Origin: Pisaster brevispinus
Taxonomy: Eukaryota; Echinodermata; Asteroidea; Forcipulatida; Asteriidae
Direction of reading: 5' to 3'
DNA length: 64,000 bases
Assembly: GCA_023634235.1 (NCBI GenBank)
Contig: JAMKCF010000003.1
Coordinates: 17,020,742-17,084,741, forward strand
Shown in pieces: positions 13,189 to 25,059 of this stretch; position 1 is the stretch's first letter, and the number at the start of each line of letters is the position of its first letter. The notes below the pieces were generated by a model. It saw only the letters and a list, made by a program, of their open reading frames with translations. It was not told the origin of the DNA and made no database searches. Made by a program: the position numbers and the translations under genes.

Positions 13189-16100
13189 GTGGAACAGATA
13201 GCCCAGTGGTTGGGAGATAGTTTCTGGTGGATCGGGACCACGGTTCGAATCCCGACAAGTTCCTTGATTCACTTTTTAATTTTTCTGATTCTAAAGATTT
13301 AAATCATGATTTCACTTATGAGGTAAGAATTTCACTTGTCTTTGCGTGGAACAGATAGCCCAGTGGTTGGGAGATATTTTTTGGTGGATCGTGACCACGG
13401 TTCGAATCCCGACAAGGTCCTTGATTCACTTTTTCTTTTTTCTGAGTCTAAAGATTTGAATCGTGATTTCACTTATGAGGTAGGAATTTCGCTTGTCTTT
13501 GCGTGGAACAGATAGCCCAGTGGTTGGGAGATAGTTTCTGGTAGATCGGGACCCCGGTTCGAATCCCGGCAGTGTCCTTCATCTTCTTCTTCTTTTTCTG
13601 AGTCTAAAGATTTGAATCATGATTTCACTAATGAGGTAGGAATTTCGATTGTCTTTGCGTGGAACAGATAGCCCAGTGGTTGGGAAATAGTTTCTGGTGG
13701 ATCGGGACCACGGTTCGAATCCCGACAAGGTCCTTGATTTACTTTTTAATTTTTCTGAGTCTAAAGATTTAAATCATGATTTCACTTATAAGGTAAGAAT
13801 TTTACTTGTCTTTGCGTGGAACAGATAGCCCAGTGGTTGGGAGATATTTTTTGGTGGATCGTGACCACGGTTCGAATCCGGACAAGGTCCTTGATTCACT
13901 TTTTCTTTTTTCTGAGTCTAAAGATTTGAATCGTGATTTCACTTATGAGGTAGGAATTTCGCTTGTCTTTGCGTGGAACAGATAGCCCAGTGGTTGGGAG
14001 ATAGTTTCTGGTGGATCGGGACCACGGTTCGAATCCCGACAAGGTCCTTGATTCACTTTTTCTTTTTTCTGAGTCTAAAGATTTAGTCGTGATTTCACTT
14101 ATGAGGTAGAAATTTCGCTTGTCTTTGCGTGGAACACATAGCCCAGTGGTTGGGAGATATTTTCTGGTGGGTCGGGACCTCGGTTCGAATCCCGACAAGG
14201 TTCTTAAATTCACTTTTTATTTTTTCTGATACTAAAAAAATAGTCGTGATTTCGCTTATGAGGTACAAATTTCGCTTGTCTTTGCGTGGAACAGATAGCC
14301 CAGTGGTTGTGAGATAGTTTCTGGTGGATCGAGACCCCGGTGCGAATCCCGGCAGTGTCCTTCATCTTCTTCTTTTTTTCTGAGTCTAAAGATTTGAATC
14401 ATGATTTCACTAATGAGGTAGGAATTTCGATTGTCTTTGCGTGGAACAGATAGCCCAGTGGTTGGGAGATATTTTTTGGTGGATCGTGACCACGGTTCGA
14501 ATCCCGACAAGGTCCTTGATTCACTTTTTCTTTTTTCTGAGTCTAAAGATTTGAATCGTGATTTCACTTATGAGGTAGGAATTTCGCTTGTCTTTGCGTG
14601 GAACAGATAGCCCAGTGGTTGGGAGATAGTTTCTGGTGGATCGGGACCACGGTTCGAATCCCGACAAGTTCCTTGATTCACTTTTTAATTTTTCTGATTC
14701 TAAAGATTTAAATCATGATTTCACTTATGAGGTAAGAATTTCACTTGTCTTTGCGTGGAACAGATAGCCCAGTGGTTGGGAGATATTTTTTGGTGGATCG
14801 TGACCACGGTTCGAATCCCGACAAGGTCCTTGATTCACTTTTTCTTTTTTCTGAGTCTAAAGATTTGAATCGTGATTTCACTTATGAGGTAGGAATTTCG
14901 CTTGTCTTTGCGTGGAACAGATAGCCCAGTGGTTGGGAGATAGTTTCTGGTAGATCGGGACCCCGGTTCGAATCCCGGCAGTGTCCTTCATCTTCTTCTT
15001 CTTTTTCTGAGTCTAAAGATTTGAATCATGATTTCACTAATGAGGTAGGAATTTCGATTGTCTTTGCGTGGAACAGATAGCCCAGTGGTTGGGAAATAGT
15101 TTCTGGTGGATCGGGACCACGGTTCGAATCCCGACAAGGTCCTTGATTTACTTTTTAATTTTTCTGAGTCTAAAGATTTAAATCATGATTTCACTTATAA
15201 GGTAAGAATTTCACTTGTCTTTGCGTGGAACAGATAGCCCAGTGGTTGGGAGATATTTTTTGGTGGATCGTGACCACGGTTCGAATCCCGACAAGGTCCT
15301 TGATTCACTTTTTCTTTTTTCTGAGTCTAAAGATTTGAATCGTGATTTCACTTATGAGGTAGGAATTTCGCTTGTCTTTGCGTGGAACAGATAGCCCAGT
15401 GGTTGGGAGATAGTTTCTGGTAGATCGGGACCCCGGTTCGAATCCCGGCAGTGTCCTTCATCTTCTTCTTCTTTTTCTGAGTCTAAAGATTTGAATCATG
15501 ATTTCACTAATGAGGTAGGAATTTCGATTGTCTTTGCGTGGAACAGATAGCCCAGTGGTTGGGAAATAGTTTCTGGTGGATCGGGACCACGGTTCGAATC
15601 CCGACAAGGTCCTTGATTTACTTTTTAATTTTTCTGAGTCTAAAGATTTAAATCATGATTTCACTTATAAGGTAAGAATTTCACTTGTCTTTGCGTGGAA
15701 CAGATAGCCCAGTGGTTGGGAGATATTTTTTGGTGGATCGTGACCACGGTTCGAATCCGGACAAGGTCCTTGATTCACTTTTTCTTTTTTCTGAGTCTAA
15801 AGATTTGAATCGTGATTTCACTTATGAGGTAGGAATTTCGCTTGTCTTTGCGTGGAACAGATAGCCCAGTGGTTGGGAGATAGTTTCTGGTGGATCGGGA
15901 CCACGGTTCGAATCCCGACAAGGTCCTTGATTCACTTTTTCTTTTTTCTGAGTCTAAAGATTTAGTCGTGATTTCACTTATGAGGTAGAAATTTCGCTTG
16001 TCTTTGCGTGGAACACATAGCCCAGTGGTTGGGAGATATTTTCTGGTGGGTCGGGACCTCGGTTCGAATCCCGACAAGGTTCTTAAATTCACTTTTTATT

Positions 16101-16600
16101 TTTTCTGATACTAAAAAAATAGTCGTGATTTCGCTTATGAGGTACAAATTTCGCTTGTCTTTGCGTGGAACAGATAGCCCAGTGGTTGTGAGATAGTTTC
16201 TGGTGGATCGAGACCCCGGTGCGAATCCCGGCAGTGTCCTTCATGTTCTTCTTTTTTTCTGAGTCTAAAGATTTGAATCATGATTTCACTAATGAGGTAG
16301 GAATTTCGATTGTCTTTGCGTGGAACAGATAGCCCAGTGGTTGGGAGATATTTTTTGGTGGATCGTGACCCGGTTTGAATCCCGACAAGGTCCTTCATCT
16401 TCTTCTTTTTTTCTGAGTCTAAAGATTTGAATCATGGTTTCACTAATGAGGTAGGAATTTCGATTGTCTTTGCGTGGAACAGATAGCCCAGTGGTTAGGA
16501 GATAGTTTCTTTTGGATCGGGACCACGGTTCGAATCCCGACAAGGTCCTTGATTAACTTTTTCTTTTTTCTGAGTCTAAAGGTTTAGTCGTGATTTCACT
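13189..16600 (+). repeat. Nested 470-, 1409- and 1879-bp duplications
   Basis: A trimer of about 470 bp (lead motifs near 13502, 14912 and 15382) is repeated. 13189-13730 recurs at about 14598-15139 (offset 1409), and about 13730-14480 recurs at about 15609-16360 (offset 1879), including the rare CTGATACTAAAAAAATAG linker near 14227/16106. These offsets equal roughly 3, 9 and 12 monomers, so duplications were nested within each other. Confidence 0.8.
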
Positions 16601-17130
16601 TATGAGGTAGAAATTTCGCTTGTCTTTGCGTGGAACAGATAGCCAAGTGGTTGTGAGATAGTTTCTGGTGGATCGAGACCCGGTTCGAATCCCGGCAGTG
16701 TCCTTGATCTTCTTTTTCTTTTTTTCTGAGTCTAAGGATTTGAATCATTATTTCACTTATGATGTGTGAATTTCGCTTGTCTTTGAGTGGAACACACAGC
16801 CCAGTGGTTGGGAGATAGTTTATGGTGGATCGGGACCACGGTTCGAATCCCAGCAAACTCCTTGATTCACTTTTTCTTTTGTCTGAGTCTAAAGATTTGA
16901 ATCATGATTTCACTTATGAGGTAGGAATTTCGCTTGTCTTTGCGTTGAATAAATAGCCTAGTGGTTGGGAGATAGTTTGTGGTTGGTCGGGACCACGGTT
17001 CGAATCCCGGCAGTGTTTTTGATTCACTTTTTTTCTTTTTCTGAGTCTAAAGATTTGAATCATGATTTCACTTATGTGGTAGGAATTTCGCTTGTCTTTG
17101 CGTGGAACAGATAGCCCAGTGGTTGGGAGA
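16600..17130 (+). repeat. Transition between subfamilies
   Basis: Diverged monomers with scattered marks (GATCGAGACCCGGTTCG with one C lost near 16680, GTTGAATAAATAGCCTAG near 16945, GTGTTTTTGATTC near 17012). No higher-order copy of this stretch was recognised in the window. Confidence 0.7.
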
Positions 17131-18540
17131 TAGTTTCTTGTGGGTCGGGACCACTGTTCTAATCCCGGCAGAGTCCTTGATTCACTTTTTTTTTCTAATT
17201 ATTTAGATTTGAATCATGATTTCACTTATGAGGTAGGAATTTCGCTTGTCTTTGCGTGAAACAGATAGCCCAGTGGTTGGGAGATAGTTTCTGGTGGATC
17301 GAGACCCCGGTTGGAATCCAGGCAAAGTCCTTGATTCACTTTTTCTTTTTTCTGAGTCTAAAGAATTGAATCATGATTTCACTTATGAGGTAGGAATTTC
17401 GCTTGTCTTTGCGTGGAACAGATAGCCCAGTGGTTGGGAGATAGTTTCTTGTGAGGCGGGACCACGGTTCTAATCCCGACAAGGTCCTTGATTAACTTGT
17501 TTTCTTTTTTCTGAGTCTAAGGATTTGAATCATGATTTCATTTATGACGTTTGAATTTCGCTTGTCTTTGCGTGGAACAGATAGCCCAGTGGTTGGGAGA
17601 TAGTTTCTGGTAGATCGGGACCCCGGTTCTTATCCCGGCAGTGTCCTTGATTCACTTTGTTTTTGTCTGAGTCTAAATATTTGAATCATGATTTCACTTA
17701 TGAGGTAGGAATTTCGCTTGTCTTTGCGTGGAACAGATAGCCCAGTGGTTAAGAGACAGTTTCTTGTTTATCGGACCCCAGTTCTAATCCCGGCAGGGTC
17801 GTTGATTCACTTTTTTTATTGTCTGAGTCTAAAGATTTGAATCATGGTTTCACTTATGAAGTAAGAATTTCGCATGTCTTTGCGTGGAACAGATAGCCCA
17901 GAGGTTGGGAGATAGTTTCTGGTGGGTCGGGACCCCGGTTCGATTCCCGGCAGGGTCCTTGATTCACTTTTTCCTTTTTCTGAGTCTAAAGATTTTAATC
18001 ATGATTTCACTTATAAGGTAGGAATTTCGCTTGTCTTTGCGTGGAACACATAGCCCAGTGGTTGGGAGATAGTTTGTGGTGGGTCGGGACCACGGTTCGA
18101 ATCCCTGCAGTGTTCTTCATTAACTTTTTCCTTTTTCTGAGTCTAAAGATTTGAATCATGATTTAACTTATGTGGTAGGAATTTCGCTTGTCTTTGCGTG
18201 GAACACATGGCCCTTTGGTTGGGAGATATTTTTTGGTGGATCGGGACCCCAGTTCGAATCCCGGCAGGGTCCTTGATTCACTTTTTCTTTTTTTTCTAAT
18301 TATTTAGATTTGAATCATGATTTCACTTATAAGGTAGGAATTTCGCTTGTCTTTGAATGGAACAAATAGCCCAGTGGTTGGGAGATAGTTTCTGGTGGGT
18401 CTGGACCACGGTTCTAATCCCGGCAGGGTCATTGATTCACTTTTTCTTTTTTTCTAATTATTTAGATTTGAATCATGATTTCACTTATAAGGTAGGAATT
18501 TCGCTTGTCTTTGCGTGAAACAAATAGCCCAGTGGTTGGG
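17130..18540 (+). repeat. 1412-bp higher-order block, copy 1 (CTAATTATTTAG subfamily)
   Basis: Nine monomers. Several carry the linker CTAATTATTTAGATTTG in place of CTGAGTCTAAAGATTTG, and B boxes altered to GGTTCTAATCC or TGTTCTAATCC. Marks such as GTTGGAATCCAGGCAAAG (near 17310) and ATGGCCCTTTGG (near 18208) recur about 1410-1412 bp later. Confidence 0.8.
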
Positions 18541-19950
18541 AGATAGTTTCTTGTGGGTCGGGACCACTGTTCTAATCCCGGCAGTGTCCTTGATTCACTT
18601 TTTTTTCTAATTATTTAGATTTGAATAATGATTTCACTTATAAGGTACGAATTTCGCTTGTCTTTGCGTGAAACAGATAGCCCAGTGGTTGGGAGATAGT
18701 TTCTGGTGGATCGAGACCCCGGTTGGAATCCAGGCAAAGTCCTTGATTCACTTTTTCTTTTTTCTGAGTCTAAAGAATTGAATCATGATTTCACTTATGA
18801 GGTAGGAATTTCGCTTGTCTTTGCGTGGAACAGATAGCCCAGTGGTTGGGAGATAGTTTCTTGTGAGGCGGGACCACGGTTCTAATCCCGACAAGGTCCT
18901 TGATTAACTTGTTTTCTTTTTTCTGAGTCTAAGGATTTGAATCATGATTTCATTTATGACGTTTGAATTTCGCTTGTCTTTGCGTGGAACAGATAGCCCA
19001 GTGGTTGGGAGATAGTTTCTGGTAGATCGGGACCCCGGTTCTTATCCCGGCAGTGTCCTTGATTCACTTTGTTTTTGTCTGAGTCTAAATATTTGAATCA
19101 TGATTTCACTTATGAGGTAGGAATTTCGCTTGTCTTTGTGTGGAACAGATAGCCCAGTGGTTAAGAGACAGTTTCTTGTTTATCGGACCCCGGTTCTAAT
19201 CCCGGCAGGGTCGTTGATTCACTTTTTTATTGTCTGAGTCTAAAGATTTGAATCATGGTTTCACTTATGAAGTAAGAATTTCGCATGTCTTTGCGTGGAA
19301 CAGATAGCCCAGAGGTTGGGAGATAGTTTCTGGTGGGTCGGGACCCCGGTTCGATTCCCGGCAGGGTCCTTGATTCACTTTTTCCTTTTTCTGAGTCTAA
19401 AGATTTTAATCATGATTTCACTTATAAGGTAGGAATTTCGCTTGTCTTTGCGTGGAACACATAGCCCAGTGGTTGGGAGATAGTTTGTGGTGGGTCGGGA
19501 CCACGGTTCGAATCCCTGCAGTGTTCTTCATTAACTTTTTCCTTTTTCTGAGTCTAAAGATTTGAATCATGATTTAACTTATGTGGTAGGAATTTCGCTT
19601 GTCTTTGCGTGGAACACATGGCCCTTTGGTTGGGAGATATTTTTTGGTGGATCGGGACCCCAGTTCGAATCCCGGCAGGGTCCTTGATTCACTTTTTCTT
19701 TTTTTCTAATTATTTAGATTTGAATCATGATTTCACTTATAAGGTAGGAATTTCGCTTGTCTTTGAATGGAACAAATAGCCCAGTGGTTGGGAGATAGTT
19801 TCTGGTGGGTCTGGACCACGGTTCTAATCCCGGCAGGGTCCTTGATTCACTTTTTCTTTTTTTCTAATTATTTAGATTTGAATCATGATTTCACTTATAA
19901 GGTAGGAATTTCGCTTGTCTTTGCGTGAAACAGATAGCCCAGTTGTTGGG
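18541..19950 (+). repeat. 1412-bp higher-order block, copy 2
   Basis: Tandem copy of the previous block with small length changes in T runs. It ends near 19950, where AGTTGTTGGG and GAGACCCAGGTTTG replace the copy 1 sequence. Confidence 0.8.
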
Positions 19951-20979
19951 AGATAGTTTCTGGTGGATCGAGACCCAGGTTTGAATCCCGGCAAAGTCCT
20001 TGATTCACTTTTTCTTTTTTCTGAGTCTAAAGAATTGAATCATGATTCCACTAGTGAGGTAGGAATTTCGATTGTCTTTGCGTGGAACAGATAGCCCAGT
20101 GGTTGGGAGATATTTTCTGGTGGGTCGGGACCACGGTTCGAATCCCGGCAGTGTCTTTGATTCTCTTTTTCCTTTTTCTGAGTCTTAAGATTTGAATCAT
20201 GAGTTAAACTAATGAGGTAGGAATTTCGCTTGTCTTTGCGTGGAACTGATAGCCCAGTGGTTGGGAGATAGTTTCTGGTAGATCGGGACCCCGGTTCGAA
20301 TCCCGGCAGTGTCCTTGATCTTATTTTTCTTTTTCTGAGTCTAAAGATTTGAATCATCATTTCACTTATGTGGTAGGAATTTCGCTTGTCTTTGCGTGGA
20401 ACAGATAGCCCAGTGGTTGGGAGATAGTTTCTGGTGGATCGTGACCACGGTTCGAATCCCTGCAATGTCCTTCATCTTCTTTTTTTTCTGAGTCTAAGGA
20501 TTAGAATCATGTTTTCACTTATGACGTTAGAATTTCGGTTGTCTTTGCGTGAAACAGATAGCCCAGTGGTTGTAAGATAGTTTCTGGTAGATCGGGACCC
20601 CGGTTCGAATCCCGGCAATGTCCTTCATCTTCTTTTTCTTTTTTCTGAGTCTAAAGATTTGAATCATGATTTCACTTATGAGGTAGGAATTTCGCTTGTC
20701 TTTGCGTGGACCAGAAAGCCCAGTGGTTGGGAGATAGTTTCTGGTGCATCGGGACCCCAGTTCGAATCCCGGCAGGGTCCTTGATTCACTTTTTTTTTCT
20801 AATTCTTTAGATTTGAATCATGATTTCACTTATGAAGTAAGAATTTCGCATGTCTTTGCGTGGAACAGATAGCCCAGTGGTTGGGAGATAGTTTGTGGTG
20901 GGTCGGGACCACGGTTCGAATCCCGGCAATGTTCTTCATTCACTTTTTCCTTTTTCTGAGTCTAAAGATTTTAATCATG
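19951..20979 (+). repeat. Mixed monomers between blocks
   Basis: Six to seven monomers of several types (GATCTTATTTTTC, CATCTTCTTTTTT and CTAATTCTTTAG tracts). No block-level copy was seen. An open reading frame of 141 codons on the minus strand (20040-20465) is a by-product of three in-phase monomers and is not called as a gene. Confidence 0.7.
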
Positions 20980-21923
20980 ATTTCACTTATAAGGTAGGAA
21001 TTTCGCTTGTCTTTGCGTGAAACAGATAGCCCAGTGGTTGGGAGATAGTTTCTGGTAGATCGGGACCCCGGTTCGAATCCCGGCAGTGTCCTTGATTCAC
21101 TTTTTATTTTTTCTGAGTCTAAAGATTTGAATCATGATTTCACTTATGTGGTAGGAATTTCGCTTGTCTTCGCGTGGAACAGATAGCCCAGTGGTTGGGA
21201 GATAGTTTCTGGTGGATAGGGACCACGGTTCGAATCCCGATAAGGTCCTTGATTCACTTTTTCTTTTTTCTGAGTCTAAAGATTTGAATCATGATTTCAC
21301 TTATGAGGTAGATATTTAGCTTGTCTTTACGTTGAACACATAGCCCAGTGGTTGGGAGACAGTTTCTGGTGGATCGGGACCCCGGTTCGATTCCCGGCAG
21401 GGTCCTTGATTCACTTTGTTTTTGTCTGAGTCTAAAGATTTGAATCATGATTTCACTTATGAGGTAGGAATTTCGCTTGTCTTTGCGTGGAACAAATAGC
21501 CTAGTGGTTGGGAGATAGTTTGTGGTGGGTCGGGACCACGGTTCGAATCCCGGCAGTGTTCTTCATTCACTTTTTCCTTTTTCTGAGTCTAAAGATTTTA
21601 ATCATGATTTCACTTATAAGGTAGGAATTTCGCTTGTCTTTGCGTGGAACACATAGCCCAGTGGTTGGGAGATAGTTTGTGGTGGGTCGGGACCACTGTT
21701 ATAATCCCGGCAGGGTCCTTGATTCACTTTTTCTTGTTTTCTAATTATTTAGATTTGAATTAATGATTTCACTTATAAGGTAGGAATTTCGCTTGTCTTT
21801 TAGTGGAACAAATAGCCCAGTGGTTGGGAGATAGTTTCTGGTGGGTCGGGACCACTGTTATAATCCCAGCAGGATCCTTGATTCACTTTTTCTTTTTTTC
21901 TAATTATTTAGATTTGAATCATG
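20980..21923 (+). repeat. 944-bp higher-order unit, copy 1
   Basis: Six monomers. The first ~405 bp, with the marks TTCACTTTTTATTTTTTCTGAG, GTCTTCGCGTGG, GATAGGGACCACGG and TAGATATTTAGC, recur from about 21924. Confidence 0.75.
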
Positions 21924-22330
21924 ATTTCACTTATAAGGTAGGAATTTCGCTTGTCTTTGCGTGAAACAGATAGCCCAGTGGTTGGGAGATAGTTTCTGGT
22001 AGATCGGGACCCCGGTTCGAATCCCGGCAGTGTCCTTGATTCACTTTTTATTTTTTCTGAGTCTAAAGATTTGAATCATGATTTCACTTATGTGGTAGGA
22101 ATTTCGCTTGTCTTCGCGTGGAACAGATAGCCCAGTGGTTGGGAGATAGTTTCTGGTGGATAGGGACCACGGTTCGAATCCCGATAAGGTCCTTGATTCA
22201 CTTTTTCTTTTTTCTGAGTCTAAAGATTTGAATCATGATTTCACTTATGAGGTAGATATTTAGCTTGTCTTTACGTTGAACACATAGCCCAGTGGTTGGG
22301 AGACAGTTTCTGGTGGATCGGGACCACGGT
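21924..22330 (+). repeat. 944-bp higher-order unit, partial copy 2
   Basis: Repeats the start of the unit at 20980, then departs near 22330, where the GACCCC B-box flank becomes GACCAC and the linker becomes CTAAATCTTTAG. Confidence 0.75.
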
Positions 22331-23374
22331 TCGAATCCCGGCAGGGTCCTTGATTCACTTTTTCTTTTTTCTAAATCTTTAGATTTGGATCATGATTTCA
22401 CTTATGAGGTAGGAATTTCGCTTGTCTATGCGTGGAACAAATAGCCCAGTGGTTGGGAGATAGTTTCTGGTGGATCGGGACCACGGTTCGAATCCGGGCG
22501 GTGTTCTTGATTCACTTTTTCTTTTTTCTGAGTCTAAAGATTTGCATCGTGATTTTACTTATGAGGTAAACATTTCGCTGGTCTTTGCATGGAACAGATA
22601 GCCCGGTGGTTGGGAGATAGTTTCTGGTAGATCGGGACCACTGTTCGAATCCCGGTTGGTTCCTTGATTCACTTTTTCCTTGTTCTGAGTCTAAAGATTT
22701 GAATCATGATTTCACTTATGTGGTATGAATTTCGCTTGTCTTTGCGTGGAACAGATAGCCCAATGGTTGGGAGACAGTTTCTTGTGAATCGGGACCCCGG
22801 TTCGAATCCCGGCAGGGTCGTTGATTCACTTTTTTTTGTCTGAGTCTAAAGATTTGAATAATGATTTCACTTATGTGGTAGGAATTTCGCTTGTCTTTGC
22901 GTGGAACAGATAGCCCAGTGGTTGGGATATAGTTTCTGGTGGGTCGGGACCACGGTTCGAATCCCGACAAGGTCCTTGATTTTCTTTTTGCTGAGTCTAA
23001 AGATTTGAATCATGATTTCACTTATGAGTTAGGAATTTCGCTTGTCTTTGCGTGGAACAAATAGCCCAGTGGTTGGGAGATAGTTTCTGGTGGATCGTGA
23101 CCACGGTTCGAATCCCGGCAGTGTCCTTGATTCACTTTTTCTTTTTTTTTAGTCTAAAGATTTGAATCATGATTTCACTTATGAGGTAAGAATTTCGCAT
23201 GTCTGTGCGTGGAACAGATAGCCCAGTGGTTGGGAGATAGTTTCTGGTGGATCGGGACCACGGTTCGAATCCCGGCAGTGTCCTTGATACACTTTTTCTT
23301 TTTTCTAAGTCTTTAGATTTGAATCATGATTTCACTTATGAGGTATAGATTGCGCTTGTCTTTGCGTGGAACAA
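22331..23374 (+). repeat. Near-consensus monomers
   Basis: Six to seven monomers, mostly with intact A and B boxes. Odd spots are GCCCGGTGG near 22602, a GGTTGGTTCC end near 22654, and GGGATATAG near 22925. No higher-order partner was recognised. Confidence 0.7.
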
Positions 23375-25059
23375 ATAGCCCAGTGGTTGGGAGATAGTTT
23401 CTGGTGGATCGTGACCACGGTTCGAATCCCGGCAGTGTCCTTGATTCACTTTTTCTTTTTTTTGAGTCTAAAGATTTGAATCATGATATCACTTATGAGG
23501 TAAGAATTTCGCATGTCTGTGCGTGGAACAGATAGCCCAGTGGTTGGGAGATAGTTTCTGGTGGATCGGGACCACGGTTCGAATCCGGGCGGTGTCCTTG
23601 ATTCACTTTTTCTTTTTTCTGAGTCTAAAGATTCTGAGTCTAAAGATTTGAAATAGCCCAGTGGTTGGGAGATAGTTTCTGGTGGATCGGGACCACGGTT
23701 CGAATCCCGGCAGTGTCCTTGATTCACTTTTTCTTTTTTCTGAGTCTAAAGATTTGTATCATGATTTCACTTATGAGGTAGATATTTCGCTTGTCTTTGC
23801 GTGGAACACATAGCCCAGTGGTTGGGAAATAGTTTCTGGTGGGTCGGGACCACGGTTCGAATCCCGGCAGGGTCCTTGATTCACTTTTTTTCTAAGTTTT
23901 TAGATTTGAATCATGATTTCACTTATGAGGTATAGATTGCGCTTGTCTTTGCGTGGAACAAATAGCCCAGTGGTTGGGAGATAGTTTCTGGTGGGTCGGG
24001 ACCACGGTTCGAATCCCGACAGGGTCCTTGATTCACTTTTTCTTTTTTCTAAGTCTAAAGATTTGAATCCTGATTTCACTTATGAGGTAGGAATTTCGCT
24101 TGTCTATGCGTGGAACAAATAGCCCAGTGGTTGGGAGATAGTTTCTGGTGGATCGGGACCACGGTTCGAATCCGGGCGGTGTCCTTGATTCACTTTTTCT
24201 TTTTTCTGAGTCTAAAGATTTGAATCATGATTTCACTTATGAGCTAGATATTTCGCTTGTCTTTGCGTGGAACAAATAGCCCAGTGGTTGGGAGATAGTT
24301 TCTGGTGGGTCGGGACCACGGTTCTAATCCCGGCAGTGTCCTTGATTCACTTTTTCTTTTTTCTAAATTTTTAGATTTGAATCATGATTTCACTTATGAG
24401 TTAGGAATTTCGCATGTCTGTGCGTGGAACAGATAGCCCAGTGGTTGGGAGATATTTTCTGGTGGATCGTGACCACGGTTCGAATCCCGGCAGTGTCCTT
24501 GATTCACTTTTTCTTTTTTTTGAGTGTAAAGATTGGAATCATGATTTCACTTATGAGGTAAGAATTTCGCATGTCTGTGCGTGGAACAAATAGCCCAGTG
24601 GTCGGAAGATAGTTTCTGGTGGATCGTGACCACGGTTCGAATCCCGGCAGTGTCCTTGATTCACTTTTTCTTTTTTTTTAGTCTAAAGATTTGAATCATG
24701 ATTTCACTTATGAGGTAAGAATTTCGCATGTCTTTGCGTGGAACAGATAGCCCAGTGGTTGGGAGATAGTTTCTGGTGGATCGGGACCACGGTTCGAATC
24801 CCGGCAGGGTCCTTGATTCACTTTTTCGTTTTTCTAAGTCTTTAGATTTGAATCATGATTTCACTTATGAGGTAGGAATTTCGCTTGTCTTTGCGTGGAA
24901 CAGATATCCCAGTGGTTGGGAGACAGTTTCTGGTGGATCCGGACCACGGTTCGAATCCCGGCAGTGTCCTTGATTCACTTTTTTTTTTTCTAAGTCTTTA
25001 GATTTGAATCATGATTTCACTTATGAGGTAAGAATTTCGCTTGGCTTTGCGTGGAACAG
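23375..25059 (+). repeat. 1685-bp higher-order repeat, copy 1
   Basis: About eleven monomers, one of them shortened. Marks are the junction monomer at 23621, CTAAGTTTTTAGATTTG, GGTATAGATTGCGC and GAGCTAGATATTTCG, all repeated 1684-1685 bp later. Confidence 0.85.
23621..23670 (+). repeat. Shortened monomer with duplicated GAGTCTAAAGAT
   Basis: CTGAGTCTAAAGATT is followed at once by a second CTGAGTCTAAAGATTTG and then AAATAGCCCAGTGG. The linker palindrome and the lead are gone, and a 14-bp block is doubled. The A box survives. The pattern fits slippage or template switching at the repeated GAGTCTAAAG. Confidence 0.8.

Noticed and set aside
20040..20465. Minus-strand open frame of about 141 codons
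   Set aside because: Same cause: repeated monomer translation, ended by ordinary indels.
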